From NCBI RefSeq assembly GCF_000153025.1, contig NZ_CH672430.1, positions 493,608-557,607 on the forward strand: a stretch of DNA of 64,000 nt, read 5' to 3'. Positions 1-10,600 of this stretch are shown piece by piece. Source of the stretch: Marinomonas sp. MED121. Lineage in GTDB: Bacteria; Pseudomonadota; Gammaproteobacteria; Pseudomonadales; Marinomonadaceae. The translations under genes and the position numbers were made by a program. The notes beneath the pieces were generated by a model. The model saw nothing but the letters and a program-made list of their open reading frames with translations. It was not told where the DNA came from and ran no database searches. Positions within the stretch are counted from its first letter, which is position 1; every line of letters begins with the position of its first letter.

Positions 1-480
1 AAGACTCTCGAATCAAACTTCGAAAACCTATTTCTCGCTCTTCTTCCCCTCGAAATTCCTGACGACTCAATACCACTGCCACGCTCGCTTGTTGCTGTTC
101 AATAGCCGATTTAACATATAAGCCGCCGTACGACCTGCAGCACGATTATCTATCCCGATATAGGCAAGTCGTTTGCTATAAGGCAGGTCTGTTACCAAGG
201 TCACCACAGGGATATTCATCTCGAATAAGTGATCAACACCTTGTTTGATAAGGCTTTCATCTGGTGCTTTTAAAAGAACGCCATTTGATCCACTTGCCTC
301 ACACCCTAGCAGACATTTATTTAACTCAGGCAGAGAAATAGACTCAAACAAATGAAACCTTGGATGAATACGCCAATTAGGCAAGGTCGCTAGATTAGCC
401 AAGATAGCCTGCTTTACCGCATCAGGAAAACGCTTAGGTGCTTGCATAATAATATCGATATACAAGGTTCGCCCAAAAGC
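1..480 (-). pseudogene. LacI-family regulator remnant (frameshifted)
   Basis: The readable stretch begins at about 465 with a typical start of a LacI-type ligand-binding domain (LYIDIIMQAPKRF) and runs through the diagnostic segment IPVVTLVTDLP...YIGIDNRAAGRTAAYML. It then hits a stop at 67. In another frame the homologous protein continues cleanly from about 118 down to the window edge (KSAIEQQQASVAVVLSRQEF...EREIGFRSLIRES), so a frameshift lies at about 105-118. Upstream, where the DNA-binding helix-turn-helix should be, the frame is closed by a TAA near 512 and no HTH can be read. I infer a decayed sugar-responsive regulator. A sequencing error could explain the internal shift but not the missing HTH. 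The gene also runs off the window. Confidence 0.6.
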
Positions 481-668
481 ATTGTGTAACCCTTCTTGCT
501 CTTCTAATTCTTCAATTTAGAAACTTCAAAAAGTTGGCTAGCATTTCCAGCATGGAGACTATATCCGATAATTTTAAACGACACAGATGATAAAGAGGAT
601 TGTCTTCAAAAGATATATACTCATTATGCATCTTGCTCCATAACCCGTATTTAATCTAAAGGCGACCT

Positions 669-1190
669 ATGCCACACAAACTCAACACTCCCAGACTGAC
701 TGTTCTAGAAGCCAATTCTAAGTTAGAAATATTAGATTTAGGCGCAATCTATAGCAGTATTATCAAGATCCTCACCCCAGAGGTTGTGTCTCAATTACCG
801 CCATATTTTTCAGGCATAGATTCACGAGAAAGTGCCCAAACTTGGTTCGAGCGCATGCTAGATGAAAGTCTGTTATTTTTAGTTTATCAAACTGAATTAC
901 AACACCTTATCGGATTTAGTTTTATCTACCTTGAGCAGACAGATGAAGGACAGAAGAATGCACACCTAGGTTATCTACTTGCACAGGCGTCTTGGGGAAA
1001 AGGCTTTGCAAGCGAACTCGTCAGCCATTTAATTGCGCATATTCAAACAAGAGACCTTGCAGACACTCTCATCGCAGGTGTTAATGAAAGCAATCTCGCC
1101 TCCATTGCCCTACTCAAAAAATTAGGCTTTAAGCAAAGTGAAAGTGACGTACCGGCAAACCTCTTTTTTCAGCTTAAATTAAACGACTAA
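669..1190 (+). CDS. GNAT family N-acetyltransferase
   Basis: A 173-residue single-domain protein. The acetyl-CoA binding loop is visible as LAQASWGKGFASEL (about residues 108-121), matching the Q/RxxGxG/A pyrophosphate-binding motif. It is followed by the terminal GNAT strand-helix with NESNLASIALLKKLGFKQ, the usual end of the RimJ/RimL type. The N-terminal TPRLTVLEA opening also fits that subgroup. The enzyme would transfer an acetyl group to an amine in the cytoplasm, but the substrate cannot be read from sequence. It lies 51 nt upstream of a PaiB-like gene on the same strand. In Bacillus a GNAT (PaiA) is paired with PaiB, so the pairing may be functional, although this GNAT is closer to RimJ/L than to PaiA. 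Confidence 0.85.
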   Translation: MPHKLNTPRLTVLEANSKLEILDLGAIYSSIIKILTPEVVSQLPPYFSGIDSRESAQTWFERMLDESLLFLVYQTELQHLIGFSFIYLEQTDEGQKNAHLGYLLAQASWGKGFASELVSHLIAHIQTRDLADTLIAGVNESNLASIALLKKLGFKQSESDVPANLFFQLKLND

Positions 1191-1241
1191 GCCCTCAACT
1201 AAACCTAGTTTTAAACTAGACACATAAAGAAAAGGACTTTT

Positions 1242-1895
1242 ATGTACACCCCGAAAAACCTCGCCATGGAAGACACCGCACAGATTCACGCCTTTATTAA
1301 AGCCCACAGTTTCGGTGTTTTAATTTTTGATACCGCAGCAAAAAACAATGAAAAAGCACATGAAACAAACTTAAATGGAACCCACCTTCCTTTCCTTCTT
1401 GATGAAAAGCAAAACCTTCTTTATAGCCATATGGCCAGAGCTAATCCCCATTGGAAAAGCTTAGAGGGCACAGAAGTTCTGATCATTTTTTCAGGCCCTC
1501 ATGCTTATATCTCTCCCACCTGGTACGCCCACAGCCCTGCCGTTCCCACTTGGAATTACGCAGCTGTCCATGCCTATGGCAAAGTAAGTTTATTAAATGA
1601 TGATGACACCCTAAGTGTTATCGACGATAAATTAAAAACTTACAAGCCTTCATTACTTAAAACGAATGAAGAAGGGATAAAAGAGCCCGTCACTGACGAA
1701 TTCAAACACAAACTACTTAGTGCCATCGTCGGCTTTAAAATCGAAATAACAAAACTCGAAGGCAAATTAAAACTGGGACAACATCGACCTAAAGCCGACC
1801 AAGAAGGGGTTTACAAAGCGCTCTCTGAATCACCAAGATTAGATGATCAGGCTTTAGCACTATATATGGAGAAGATGGCTATAGGATGTGGCTAA
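1242..1895 (+). CDS. PaiB-like FMN-binding negative transcriptional regulator
   Basis: The 217-residue protein starts with the characteristic MYTPKNLAMEDTAQIHAFI and has HMARANPHW, HAYISPTWY and VPTWNYAAVHAYGK in order. These are hallmarks of the PaiB/FMN-binding split-barrel family (family length about 200-220 aa). The C-terminal LEGKLKLGQHRPKADQEGV is also a family signature. PaiB proteins bind flavin and, in Bacillus, repress sporulation and protease genes; the role in Gram-negatives is unsettled. An AAAGGA ribosome-binding site precedes the ATG. The small gap after the GNAT gene suggests co-transcription. Confidence 0.9.
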   Translation: MYTPKNLAMEDTAQIHAFIKAHSFGVLIFDTAAKNNEKAHETNLNGTHLPFLLDEKQNLLYSHMARANPHWKSLEGTEVLIIFSGPHAYISPTWYAHSPAVPTWNYAAVHAYGKVSLLNDDDTLSVIDDKLKTYKPSLLKTNEEGIKEPVTDEFKHKLLSAIVGFKIEITKLEGKLKLGQHRPKADQEGVYKALSESPRLDDQALALYMEKMAIGCG

Positions 1896-2086
1896 AGCCA
1901 AGAAAAATAAGTTTACAACATGACTTCTTATTGAATTTAATCTATGAAAAGCCATGTTGAACTAATGCTGCAATGAATTAAAGAAGTATTCATATTCAAA
2001 CCACTGGTTAACCAAAAGCTAAAAACACTTTAAGCTGGTGCCACAACAGCCTTTTTCTGTCATTTGAAATCGTTATAATTCAAAAA

Positions 2087-2425
2087 CTATCGAACCCCTG
2101 CACCTTGACTAGCAGTAGAGGAAGCCTCACAAATTTCTCCCGAGTTAGCAATATCAACCACAACACCCCATTCTTTACCTGAAGCAAAAGCAGTCATAGC
2201 CATTGATAGAGCAGCTTTGGTTCGTTCAGCTCCCATATTAGTGACACTAAAATTAACGCGCTCATAAAGACAGTTAGATAATAAACTAGAATTATTAACA
2301 GAAATTTGAAAGCTTCCATCAGAACCCAGTGTGTATATTTTGGTTACTTTTCCAAAATACCAAGCATTTCCCGCATAAACAGAAAAGCTACACAAACAGA
2401 ACAACATAACAAATATTTTCTTCAT
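2087..2425 (-). CDS. small exported two-cysteine protein, paralogue A
   Basis: A 112-residue protein with a clear Sec signal peptide (MKKIFVMLFCLCSFSVYAG, cleavage after YA/G). The mature part is about 90 residues: beta-like strands (WYFGKVTKIYTLG, SFQISVNN), a cysteine (LSNCLY), then the family core ALSMAMTAFASGKEWGVVV and a second cysteine (GEICEAS). The same order of strand, Cys, A-L-x-x-A-xx-S-G-K, strand, Cys recurs in six other intact genes nearby, so this is a local paralogous family and the cysteines probably form a disulphide in the periplasm or outside the cell. A GGTGGG ribosome-binding site precedes the ATG. It is the last member of the array downstream of the first giant RHS gene. 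Function is unknown. Confidence 0.75.
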   Translation of the reverse strand: MKKIFVMLFCLCSFSVYAGNAWYFGKVTKIYTLGSDGSFQISVNNSSLLSNCLYERVNFSVTNMGAERTKAALSMAMTAFASGKEWGVVVDIANSGEICEASSTASQGAGVR

Positions 2426-2461
2426 ACACCCACCAAAATCCTTTTTCGTTCAAATAAGTTA

Positions 2462-2685
2462 TTAATAAATGATTGCTAACTCTTTAATAGCACAAGCATT
2501 AGAACCCTTATCAAAGTAAACACATTATTTCTTATTAGCATAGAAATAGATAGTGCAACAGATAACATTGCCTTAATAGCGTTTTCTGTTACGCCTACAA
2601 TACCTTCTCTAACATGATGATACTTTGGATTAGGTCCATTTAAAAAATCAGGAAACTCACTTTTATTAAAGATTGCGCCGTTATC
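2462..2685 (-). pseudogene. decayed eighth copy of the small exported two-cysteine family
   Basis: No intact ORF exists here, but two frames together recover the family. The upstream part reads DNGAIFNKSEFPDFLNG followed by VTENAIKAMLSVALS, equivalent to the helix before the SGK motif in its neighbours. After a frameshift at about 2535-2545 a second frame reads ANKK, a TAA stop, then CVYFDKGSNACAIKELAIIY and a double stop. The closest intact relative is the gene at 3792-4163 (NKKVYFLLDKSC). The signal peptide and first strand are missing. The copy therefore has a frameshift, a nonsense codon and a 5' deletion. Confidence 0.6.
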
Positions 2686-2741
2686 ATTTTATCGGATAAA
2701 AATAATAAGTAATCTTAGCATTAAACTAAATGTGAAATTTT

Positions 2742-3071
2742 TTATTGGAGTCTTACCATGTCAAGTGATTCAACATCACTATGCTCATTACAGGCAGAAA
2801 GGCCACTTAGTTTAACTTTTGCTTTAGATGCGTAAGCTGTTAATAAAGCTGAAAGCTGCATTTTTTGGATTTCATTAGTAAGAGGAAGACTATAGTCCCA
2901 AGAGGTATTAACAGCACACGATATCTGATTCTCAGGCGTTTTATCTGTTTTAATCAAAGCATACCCATTTGACTGTTTAATATGAACAACATTAACAATG
3001 GCGTCATCAATGCTACTTGAAAAGACCTCAAAAGATATTGTTAATAATAAAAAAGAAAATATTTTTTTCAT
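2742..3071 (-). CDS. small exported two-cysteine protein, paralogue B
   Basis: A 109-residue protein with signal peptide MKKIFSFLLLTISFEVFSS. The mature domain has a strand (IVNVVHIKQSNGYALIKT), a first cysteine (QISCAV), the family core MQLSALLTAYASKAKVKLSG and a second cysteine (SACNEH), then a final strand. The first ten residues are almost the same as in paralogue A, consistent with recent duplication of the leader. The ribosome-binding site AAGGGGTG lies just upstream of the ATG. No catalytic motif is visible. It is one of the array downstream of the first giant RHS gene. Confidence 0.75.
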   Translation of the reverse strand: MKKIFSFLLLTISFEVFSSSIDDAIVNVVHIKQSNGYALIKTDKTPENQISCAVNTSWDYSLPLTNEIQKMQLSALLTAYASKAKVKLSGLSACNEHSDVESLDMVRLQ

Positions 3072-3197
3072 CTATCACCCCTTAAACCTGGTTAAAAATT
3101 AAAATGATATTATTTAAATAACTATCAAGCCTAACCCATGGTAGATCTAACTCATAAAAATACTTAACAAGACAGGCATTCTTTTAAAAAGAAAAAA

Positions 3198-3569
3198 TTA
3201 TTTGAATTTAAAATAGGCATATAACAAGGTTTCTATTGAATCAATGCCACTACAACTATCTGTACCCTTTATCACAACCTCTTTACCAGAAGAATACGCG
3301 GTAAGTAATTGAGAGTAAGTCGATTTCCCTGAATTAGTATCTGTTCTAACTACAAAGGCCCAAGAGTCTTCAGCCCTACAATTAGGGCCTTGATAATACA
3401 CTTCATCAACCATAATCACAGCACAAGATTCAAAAGCACATAACGCATCATAATGACTACCTGTCCCTATCGATAAAATTGGCCCTTGATAAAATCCTGC
3501 AAATGAACTCGTTGAAAACACAGACATAAAAGTAAAAAGTGACACTTTGATTCTATTTGATTTTTTCAT
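3198..3569 (-). CDS. small exported protein, paralogue C
   Basis: A 123-residue protein with a longer positively charged leader (MKKSNRIKVSLFTF...SSFAG). The mature part opens FYQGPILSIGTG, like the strand of the other members, and contains extra cysteines (CAFESCAV and GPNCRAE) before the family core YSQLLTAYSSGKEVVIKG and the last cysteine (DSCSGID). So this copy could form two disulphides rather than one. An AAAGGAAA ribosome-binding site is present. Function unknown; it belongs to the same array. Confidence 0.75.
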   Translation of the reverse strand: MKKSNRIKVSLFTFMSVFSTSSFAGFYQGPILSIGTGSHYDALCAFESCAVIMVDEVYYQGPNCRAEDSWAFVVRTDTNSGKSTYSQLLTAYSSGKEVVIKGTDSCSGIDSIETLLYAYFKFK

Positions 3570-3664
3570 CTTTTAATTTCCTTTAGTTTCATAAATACAT
3601 AGAACCACACTTAATTATGGGTACCTCCATGCCGATCTTATTCAATACATTGATGGGAGTGAAA

Positions 3665-3785
3665 ACTAATATAAGACAGCCATTATAAAAAAATTAAAAA
3701 TAATATCCACTCTTAACAATTTATTTCAGCTTAATATGAGATATCCAGCAAATTAAAGTTGGGTGTCTAAGAGAACTTTCTCTTT
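3665..3785 (-). repeat. about 110-bp dispersed repeat, copy 1
   Basis: The block from TAATATAAGACAGCC to the GGGTGTCTA core is repeated with few changes at 4310-4425. It ends in CCAGC, AAATTAAA, GTTGG, a short potential hairpin, followed by GTGTCTA. The same terminal core recurs at 14003, 14220 and 14305, all in the same orientation and always in the gap downstream of a giant RHS gene. It separates paralogues C and D. It resembles a REP- or MITE-type element, but no transposase gene for it is in the window. Confidence 0.65.
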
Positions 3786-3791
3786 AAAGTT

Positions 3792-4163
3792 TTAATTAGA
3801 AACCATTTCTATGCCATGAAGATTCATGCCATATAGCGGATGGCATGACTTATCTAGTAAAAAATATACCTTCTTATTTTGAGCGTTAGCAGTCGCTGCA
3901 ACAGAGAACATACTATCAGCAAAAGCATGAGCATTTGGGTCTCCCCAATAAGTTGCTTTTTTCTGATTTATGTTTATATCACATGGTATGTCCGTAGGCG
4001 TTTCAGCAAAATGCACAGTGGCTCGACCGCCACCATCCCAGTATCTTGCAACTTTAGTAATAGTATAGGGTCCATACCATTTCTGCCCTGGAGAAGCATT
4101 AGTTGTTGCATGTAAATTTAATGATACAATAGAACTCAAAATAATAATAAAAACTTTTTTCAT
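3792..4163 (-). CDS. small exported two-cysteine protein, paralogue D
   Basis: A 123-residue protein with signal peptide MKKVFIIILSSIVSLNLHA. The mature part has WYGPYTITKVARYWDGG (strand), the first cysteine (DIPCDIN), the family helix FADSMFSVAATANAQNKKVYFLL and the second cysteine (DKSCHPLYG). The SGK turn found in the relatives is replaced by QNKK, the same form seen in the decayed copy at 2462-2685. It is the first small gene after the terminator of the first giant RHS gene. Function unknown. Confidence 0.72.
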   Translation of the reverse strand: MKKVFIIILSSIVSLNLHATTNASPGQKWYGPYTITKVARYWDGGGRATVHFAETPTDIPCDININQKKATYWGDPNAHAFADSMFSVAATANAQNKKVYFLLDKSCHPLYGMNLHGIEMVSN

Positions 4164-4309
4164 GAGATAAACCTATATAATATATTTATATTTCAAGAAT
4201 GGAATCAACATAATTTTAAAAAAATCGTATACTATACCAAAGAAAGAAATATTTAAGATTTTTTTTATTTTTATAAACCTAAATCATTTACCCTACATAC
4301 TTTACCGCT

Positions 4310-4425
4310 ATGCCCTAATATAAGACAGCCATTATTAAAAATAATATCCACTCTTAACAATATAATTTCAGCTTAATATGAGATATCCAGCAAATTAAAG
4401 CTGGGTGTCTATAAGAACTAATAAC
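4310..4425 (-). repeat. about 110-bp dispersed repeat, copy 2, in a 515-bp gene-free gap
   Basis: This is the second copy of the element at 3665-3785, with the hairpin CCAGC, AAATTAAA, GCTGG perfectly paired before GTGTCTAT. The remainder of the 4164-4678 gap holds AT-rich DNA, a short inverted repeat (ACCACTT / AAGTGGT near 4530-4552), a partial third match to the end of the element (GTCTAAGAGAACTTT near 4596) and the terminator of the RHS gene. I see no coding sequence in it. Confidence 0.6.
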
Positions 4426-4631
4426 AGGCCGGCTTACCTTAAGAAAAAATGTCTAGTTCGACCCTTCATCAAGTTTGCGAGATTGGTAAAGATCAAAAAC
4501 GGTTAATAAGAAAGAAGACAAAACCACTTAAAAGCAATGTTTAAAAGTGGTTTGGATAACTATGGCCTTGACGGCACGGGTGCGTCCATATATGTCTAAG
4601 AGAACTTTTACTATTAAAATTTTCTTTTTCA

Positions 4632-4667
4632 TAAAAAGCGAGAAAAGTTAACCTTTTCTCGCTTTAA
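4632..4667 (-). terminator. rho-independent terminator of the first giant RHS gene
   Basis: Read on the minus strand, AAAGCGAGAAAAG and CTTTTCTCGCTTT form a 13-bp stem with a five-base loop, followed by a short T-run. It begins 12 bp after the stop codon of the RHS gene. Confidence 0.85.
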
Positions 4668-4678
4668 ACATAAACTAG

Positions 4679-7600
4679 TTACAAAGAATTTAAATAATCC
4701 GTACTTTCTCTTTGCTTACGAAAAACGGTGTAGTTGACCCCCATAGCAGGAATAATACTCCCAGCTACAAAACCTGTACCAATACTTGAATGAATTGAGC
4801 TCCCCCACGACCCCATATTCCAGCTACCAGCCCAAGTATCATGAAAAGCCGACATATAATTCATACCAGGAACTAGGTTTAGTCCCTTCATTAAGGTACT
4901 GCCTTCTTTTGTCCAACCTTCCCAAATGCCCAATGGATCACCAGCCCCCCATCCAATACCTATATTGTTATATCCTGTATCTCTAATATGATATGGTGAG
5001 CTAATTTTCCCTGCGTCTCTACCTTTAGTTCCAGGAAGCATCGTGGGTTCAGACCCATCTAGATCATTCAGAGCTTGTATGTAATAAGTAATAGCATCAC
5101 TTGAGAATTGAGCTTTAAAACCAGCTTCAAAACCATCGCTAAAGTCCCCCCCTTGAAGTGTGGCATAAGCTCCATTCATGCTCCCTCGTGCCGCGGCACG
5201 AGGCGCAATATTTGTATAGGAAATTCTTTCTTGGCTAAAACCAGTATTCATTTGATATGTAACATAGCTAAACACACCGGCCCTGACTACAGACTCCCAA
5301 TTACCTCCATTTTTATACGTTGTTTGAGCAGATAAAGCGGCAGAACAATAACCAGCACAACCTATGCTATCTAGATAAATGGCTCCAATTGCCAAGAGAT
5401 TCTCTTTTGTCCCAAAGTTTTTAATTTCTGTATAGGCTTTTGAAAGAACACTTTCCGTACTTTCAACAATACTATTTACTCCCGTTTTAACTGCTTTTTT
5501 GATTTTCTTCCAAGTTTTACTAAAAGAAAAGTAACCATTAGGGTCAGTAAAAGCCAAAGGGTTATTATATACATAGGTATAGCGGTTATATGACTGACTA
5601 TTATTTGGGTCTTGAATAAATGGATCTGCACTGATAAAGCGGCCTATTTCGGGGTCATAAACACGTCCATTCATGTGTATAAGGCCAACCGAATCCAACA
5701 TCTCATGGCCGGTATAGCCTAAACGACCCGATAAACCAAATGCATCCCAAGCATTTTGATCTCCTGCCACCTTAACATACTCACGTTTACCCCAGGCATC
5801 ATAATGAAATTGCTTCAAAAGGCGCATACTACCACCCTCAGCAATTGCTAAAACTGAGCCTAGGTGATCTTTTAAGAAGTAACGTGTCTGCTCTAAAAAT
5901 AACCCTGCAACAGCACTTTCACTTCTTTCAATAAATCCAAAACTACCTAGGTAAAAACGTTCAATTAACGCGCCATCATTACCTTCGACTTTTTCGTAAA
6001 GACCGTCTAAATACCATGTCGTTTCTTCCCCTTCGGTCGTCGTATCAATACGTTTATAACGCTTAAAATTTGGACCATATAATAATTCAACCTGAGTACC
6101 CGATTGAGTAATAGTCTTTGGCTTACCAAAAGATGTGTAAGTAAAGCTTCTGCCGTCACCATTTAAAAGGTTGCCACTAATGTCGTAACAATATTGACCT
6201 TTGCCCTCTATATATGAAACTGCATGAGGACCTGATACAAACTCACAACTGCCTTGTTGTTGATATTGATAACTACCAATACCTGCCTTAGAAAGAATGT
6301 TACCATTATTCATATAAGACATTGATTTAATATCGCCACCGGTGCCAATACCATCAAAACTACGACTTGTCCAAGTACTAAGACGATTTAAAGAATCATA
6401 AGTAAATGATTGCCCTTGATCTTGATTAGCCTCACTTGTACTAGAATCCATAAAAATCTGATCATCTCGATATGTCAGATTCCCAAGACCATCGAATTTA
6501 TAACTAGACTTTTGAGCCGTGGCAATACCACCCCAAGCACTTTCAATTGATGTTGCAAAACCTGTTGCTGCATCGTATTCACGATATGTTTTTAATCCAC
6601 CATCTAGTTCAAAGGCTGTTAGTTTTCCTCTTGCATCCATACTCGTTGCTTGCCAATGAATATCATTAACATCATCATCTCTATGAATACTGTTTAAATA
6701 ACCTGTTGAGTCATAAGTTTGCTTAACTTTATAACCACCAGGGTAAGTCAATGTATCGAGCTTTCCTTTTATATAATGCCAACTTAGCTCAGCACTATTA
6801 CCATCACCAAATTCAACATTTTTATTAGCAAGATTTCCAAAACCATCATAGCTTAAGCTTTCTATATAACTTCCTTGTGTTACCTTGCTTATCTGCCCGA
6901 CACCATTTGTTGCTTGATCAAATTCCCAATAACTTGACCCTTCTTCATTTACTCGAGATAACATTCGCCCTAAAAGGTCGTAATTGAAGCTAGTCACTTG
7001 GCCATTTGCATTAATTTCTTTAGTAACTTGGCCCAATGCATTATTAATAAATGTCCAAGTACCTTTATCAGGGTCAACTAATTGAGTTCGAGCACCATTA
7101 TCATCATATTGAATTAGAATTTGATTAGCATCCATATCAATAGATTTGACCAATTGCCCACGACCGTTATATTGATAATCTATTCTATTGCCTAAATTAT
7201 CAATGCTATATATCGTCATTCCAAAAGCATTTTGTTCAGTCGTTGCACTCTGAGAGCTGCCATCAAAATAGTCAATATTAGTTTGCTTTAGTCCCGAAAA
7301 GTTAAGCTCGGTATAACGCCCCTCAGCAGGCAAATCTATTCTAGTATTTCGCCCTCTAGCATCATAAGTGTATTGAGTAAAATGAGTTGGAGAACTCAAA
7401 TAGGGTTCAGAAACAGAGGAAAGCTGCCCTTTCGAATCAAAAATCGAAGCAATATATGAATAATTCCCCCCCATTATTTGCTTACCAGTTCTTAAGGTAC
7501 GTCCTAATGAGTCAAAATATGATCGTTCAGATGGTGCTTCAGATGTTTGTGTTAATACATAGCTAACTTCATTAGTTGAACATTCACCAGAGCATTTTCC

Positions 7601-10600
7601 ATATTTAAATGTCTTACTTGATTGCGGGCTCTCAACACTTATTTTTCGACCTAAAATATCAAAACTTGTCGTTGTTGTTTGCCCATTAGCGTTAGTATGA
7701 GACTCAATCACTGAGTAAACAGGATGCTCTTGGAAGCTTTCATGATGACCCAGCGCATTCCAGCTATCACTCACTGCTCCATTTACATCATACTCATAAT
7801 TCGTAATCGCTTGGGAGCTTGAGAGACTTGCATTCGCATCATTATCTTTCCAGCTGGCAATAACAGACCGTGGCAACCCTCGATCAAATTCACTATAAGT
7901 GGTTACAACCTCTTGTTGACTACCTGGTCTACTTATTGTTTTTGTAAGTAATCCATTTGCTGAATATTCATACTCAGACCCACTCGTACTCGTTTGGATC
8001 GAAGGACCAGAAATACTTGTTGTCGCTTTACTCTTTAACCAAATACCTTGAAGAGACAATGTAGAATTATATTCAATACTATTATTTTCAATTACATCGA
8101 CATTAGTTAAGCTTAAATCTGATGCTGAAACAGAGGTTCCATATTGAGTTACAATACCAACTGGGTTTGCATGATTATCATAGGAATAATCAATACTTGT
8201 AGCACTAATTAGCGCTTGATTAAGGTCAAAACTTTCAAATAAGCTCTTAGACTTTGTTATTGAGTAACTTACCGAACCTGGCGTTACATCACTACAGCTT
8301 CCTGAAGTACATGTATTAATTACTAAATCTTCAGCTGAAATATAATTAGATTGCCACTCATGCCTTTCACGCTCTAAAAGCCCTTCAGAAAAGTCAGCGC
8401 AATAATCCAAGCCAGAATAATCATCAATTTTAAAACCACTTGGAATTGTACAAGTTTCTTTCTTTTCTAAAGACGCATTTAACCTGCCTGAGGAATCTTG
8501 TGAATAATGGCTTACAACAGCTGTATCATTAGCTAAATCAAACGTTTGCACTCTAGCGAAACCTTGATTACCTAACCCCTGAATATGAACTTTTTGATCA
8601 TAAAAGCGGTAAACTAAAGAGCTAAAGCCACCTGAACCATTATTTGAATCAATAGAATAAGCAACAGGATAGCTGTTAAATACACTTCTAACATCACCCG
8701 TTGGCCAACTACTTGTATCCAGACTATAAATTGATCTATCTGAGCTCAAACCATAATTAAATTTATTAACCGTTCCATAAACATTATTAACTTGTATTAA
8801 TTTATCTTGATAAGGGCTACCTGAGACGACCCAATTAGCGATATTGGCGTTAGCTGTACTTGAGGTCGATGCTTGATAAATTTCTACCAAGTCAGCTGTG
8901 CCATCAGCATTAACATCCATTGTCAGGTAATTTCGTCCCTGATTAACGTCCATTGTCAGGTAATTTTGTTCCTGACTGTTGCTGCTGTAATTTTGACTTA
9001 ACTGCTTACGGTTAGCTTCATAAAAACCGCCTTTATCGTTATTGATTAAACTGACAGAATATGAGTAATTACCCGATTTATAAATATGTACTAGATCTTG
9101 TGAACCATCAAAGTTGACATCAAGGACACTAAAGTTACTCGGTGTAGTAGAGGCAGGTGAGAACCAGGCTGAGCTAATTTTTGTTGTCGCACCTGACACA
9201 AAATCATTTAAGTCAGTATTTAACCAAGATTCACTGTAAGTTTGATTACTGCTATTTTTAATTTTAACGATATCTGAAAGGCCATCAGCATTCACGTCTA
9301 AAGTTAAAAAAGTAGGCGTATTAGAAAGCGTGCTACTCCAAGAGCCGATTGACTTGGCACTTAATACTTTTGTAAAGCCTAAGCTGCCATTATTTGACCA
9401 AATATTGGCATAGGCGTTATCACCAGAACGATAAATGGCAACCAGATCTTGCTGCCCATCTCCATTGGTATCCATAGGAAGGATGTTAGAAGTGAGAGCC
9501 TCACCAATTTGACTCCAACTTCCCAAATTTGATGTGGAGCAACTCCCGATGCTACCGTTACCAGCATTTGTACAGGCTTGTGCGTAAGCTGTTGAGCTTG
9601 ATTGATATATTTTAACAAGATCAGGTAAGGTATCACCATTCATGTCCATGACTTGGTAACGTTTTCCGTTTTCCTCACCGGTACCACTATTACCAAAAGC
9701 GGCGCTCGTTTGCTTTGTTAACGTACCTTGTCCATCACTGAACCAAGCAACGAAAGTGCTACTACTATCACCCGTACTCTTTTTAATTTCAGCAAAGTCT
9801 TCAAGACCATCACCGTTTACATCAAATACATAATAAGATGAGTCAGTATTATTCGGTTGGAAGTCTTGTTTATGGCTATACCCTCCCGATTTATTATTTA
9901 AATATAAGGAAGCTGATCGTGTTGTTCCTGTTTTACGTATTTTAATAATATCGCTATAGCCATCAGCATTTGCATCCAAAGATAAGAACTCAGGTTTATC
10001 ACTCGATGTTAAACCATTGTACTGACCTAGAGTTGACATCACCGATTTATTTAAACTGGTGAGACTGGCTAAAGATTCATCCTGATAGGTAAAGCTTAAC
10101 GGATAGACACAGTCATTATTGCCACACAACTTCACATCAGATAATAAAGACCTTTCTGTGCCTTGGCTTTCTTCATAACTTAGCTGATAGCTATAACTGA
10201 TTTTAGAAGCCGCTGAATTAGTTATATTCAAACTAGTTAAGCGCTGATCACGAGAAATCAACTGTCCGGCTAAATATTGAGAAGTAGAGTCAGATCGGCC
10301 TCTAAAATTAAAATCAATTACTGTACCTGCATAACTAATACTTTTAGGTCGTTGAATACCCTTTGACGCAATAGTGGTATAGGTATAATTAATCATATTA
10401 TCAGCCGCATCTTGACGACTACTAATAGACCAAATCAGGGTTTTATTTTGGGCATTAGCAACTAACTTACTGTCTGAGGTTTGGCCATAAAAGTAACGCT
10501 CACCAGATTTAGTAATTACTTCCCAATAATCAGGGTTCCCAATATCACCTCCCTTAGAATAAATTCTTTCAAAGTTGTCTATATTAGTTTTATATTGAGT

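Noticed and set aside
4680..5340. Plus-strand frames opposite the end of RHS1 (near 4786 and 5108)
   Set aside because: These lie antisense to a well-supported gene and lack ribosome-binding sites and domain features.
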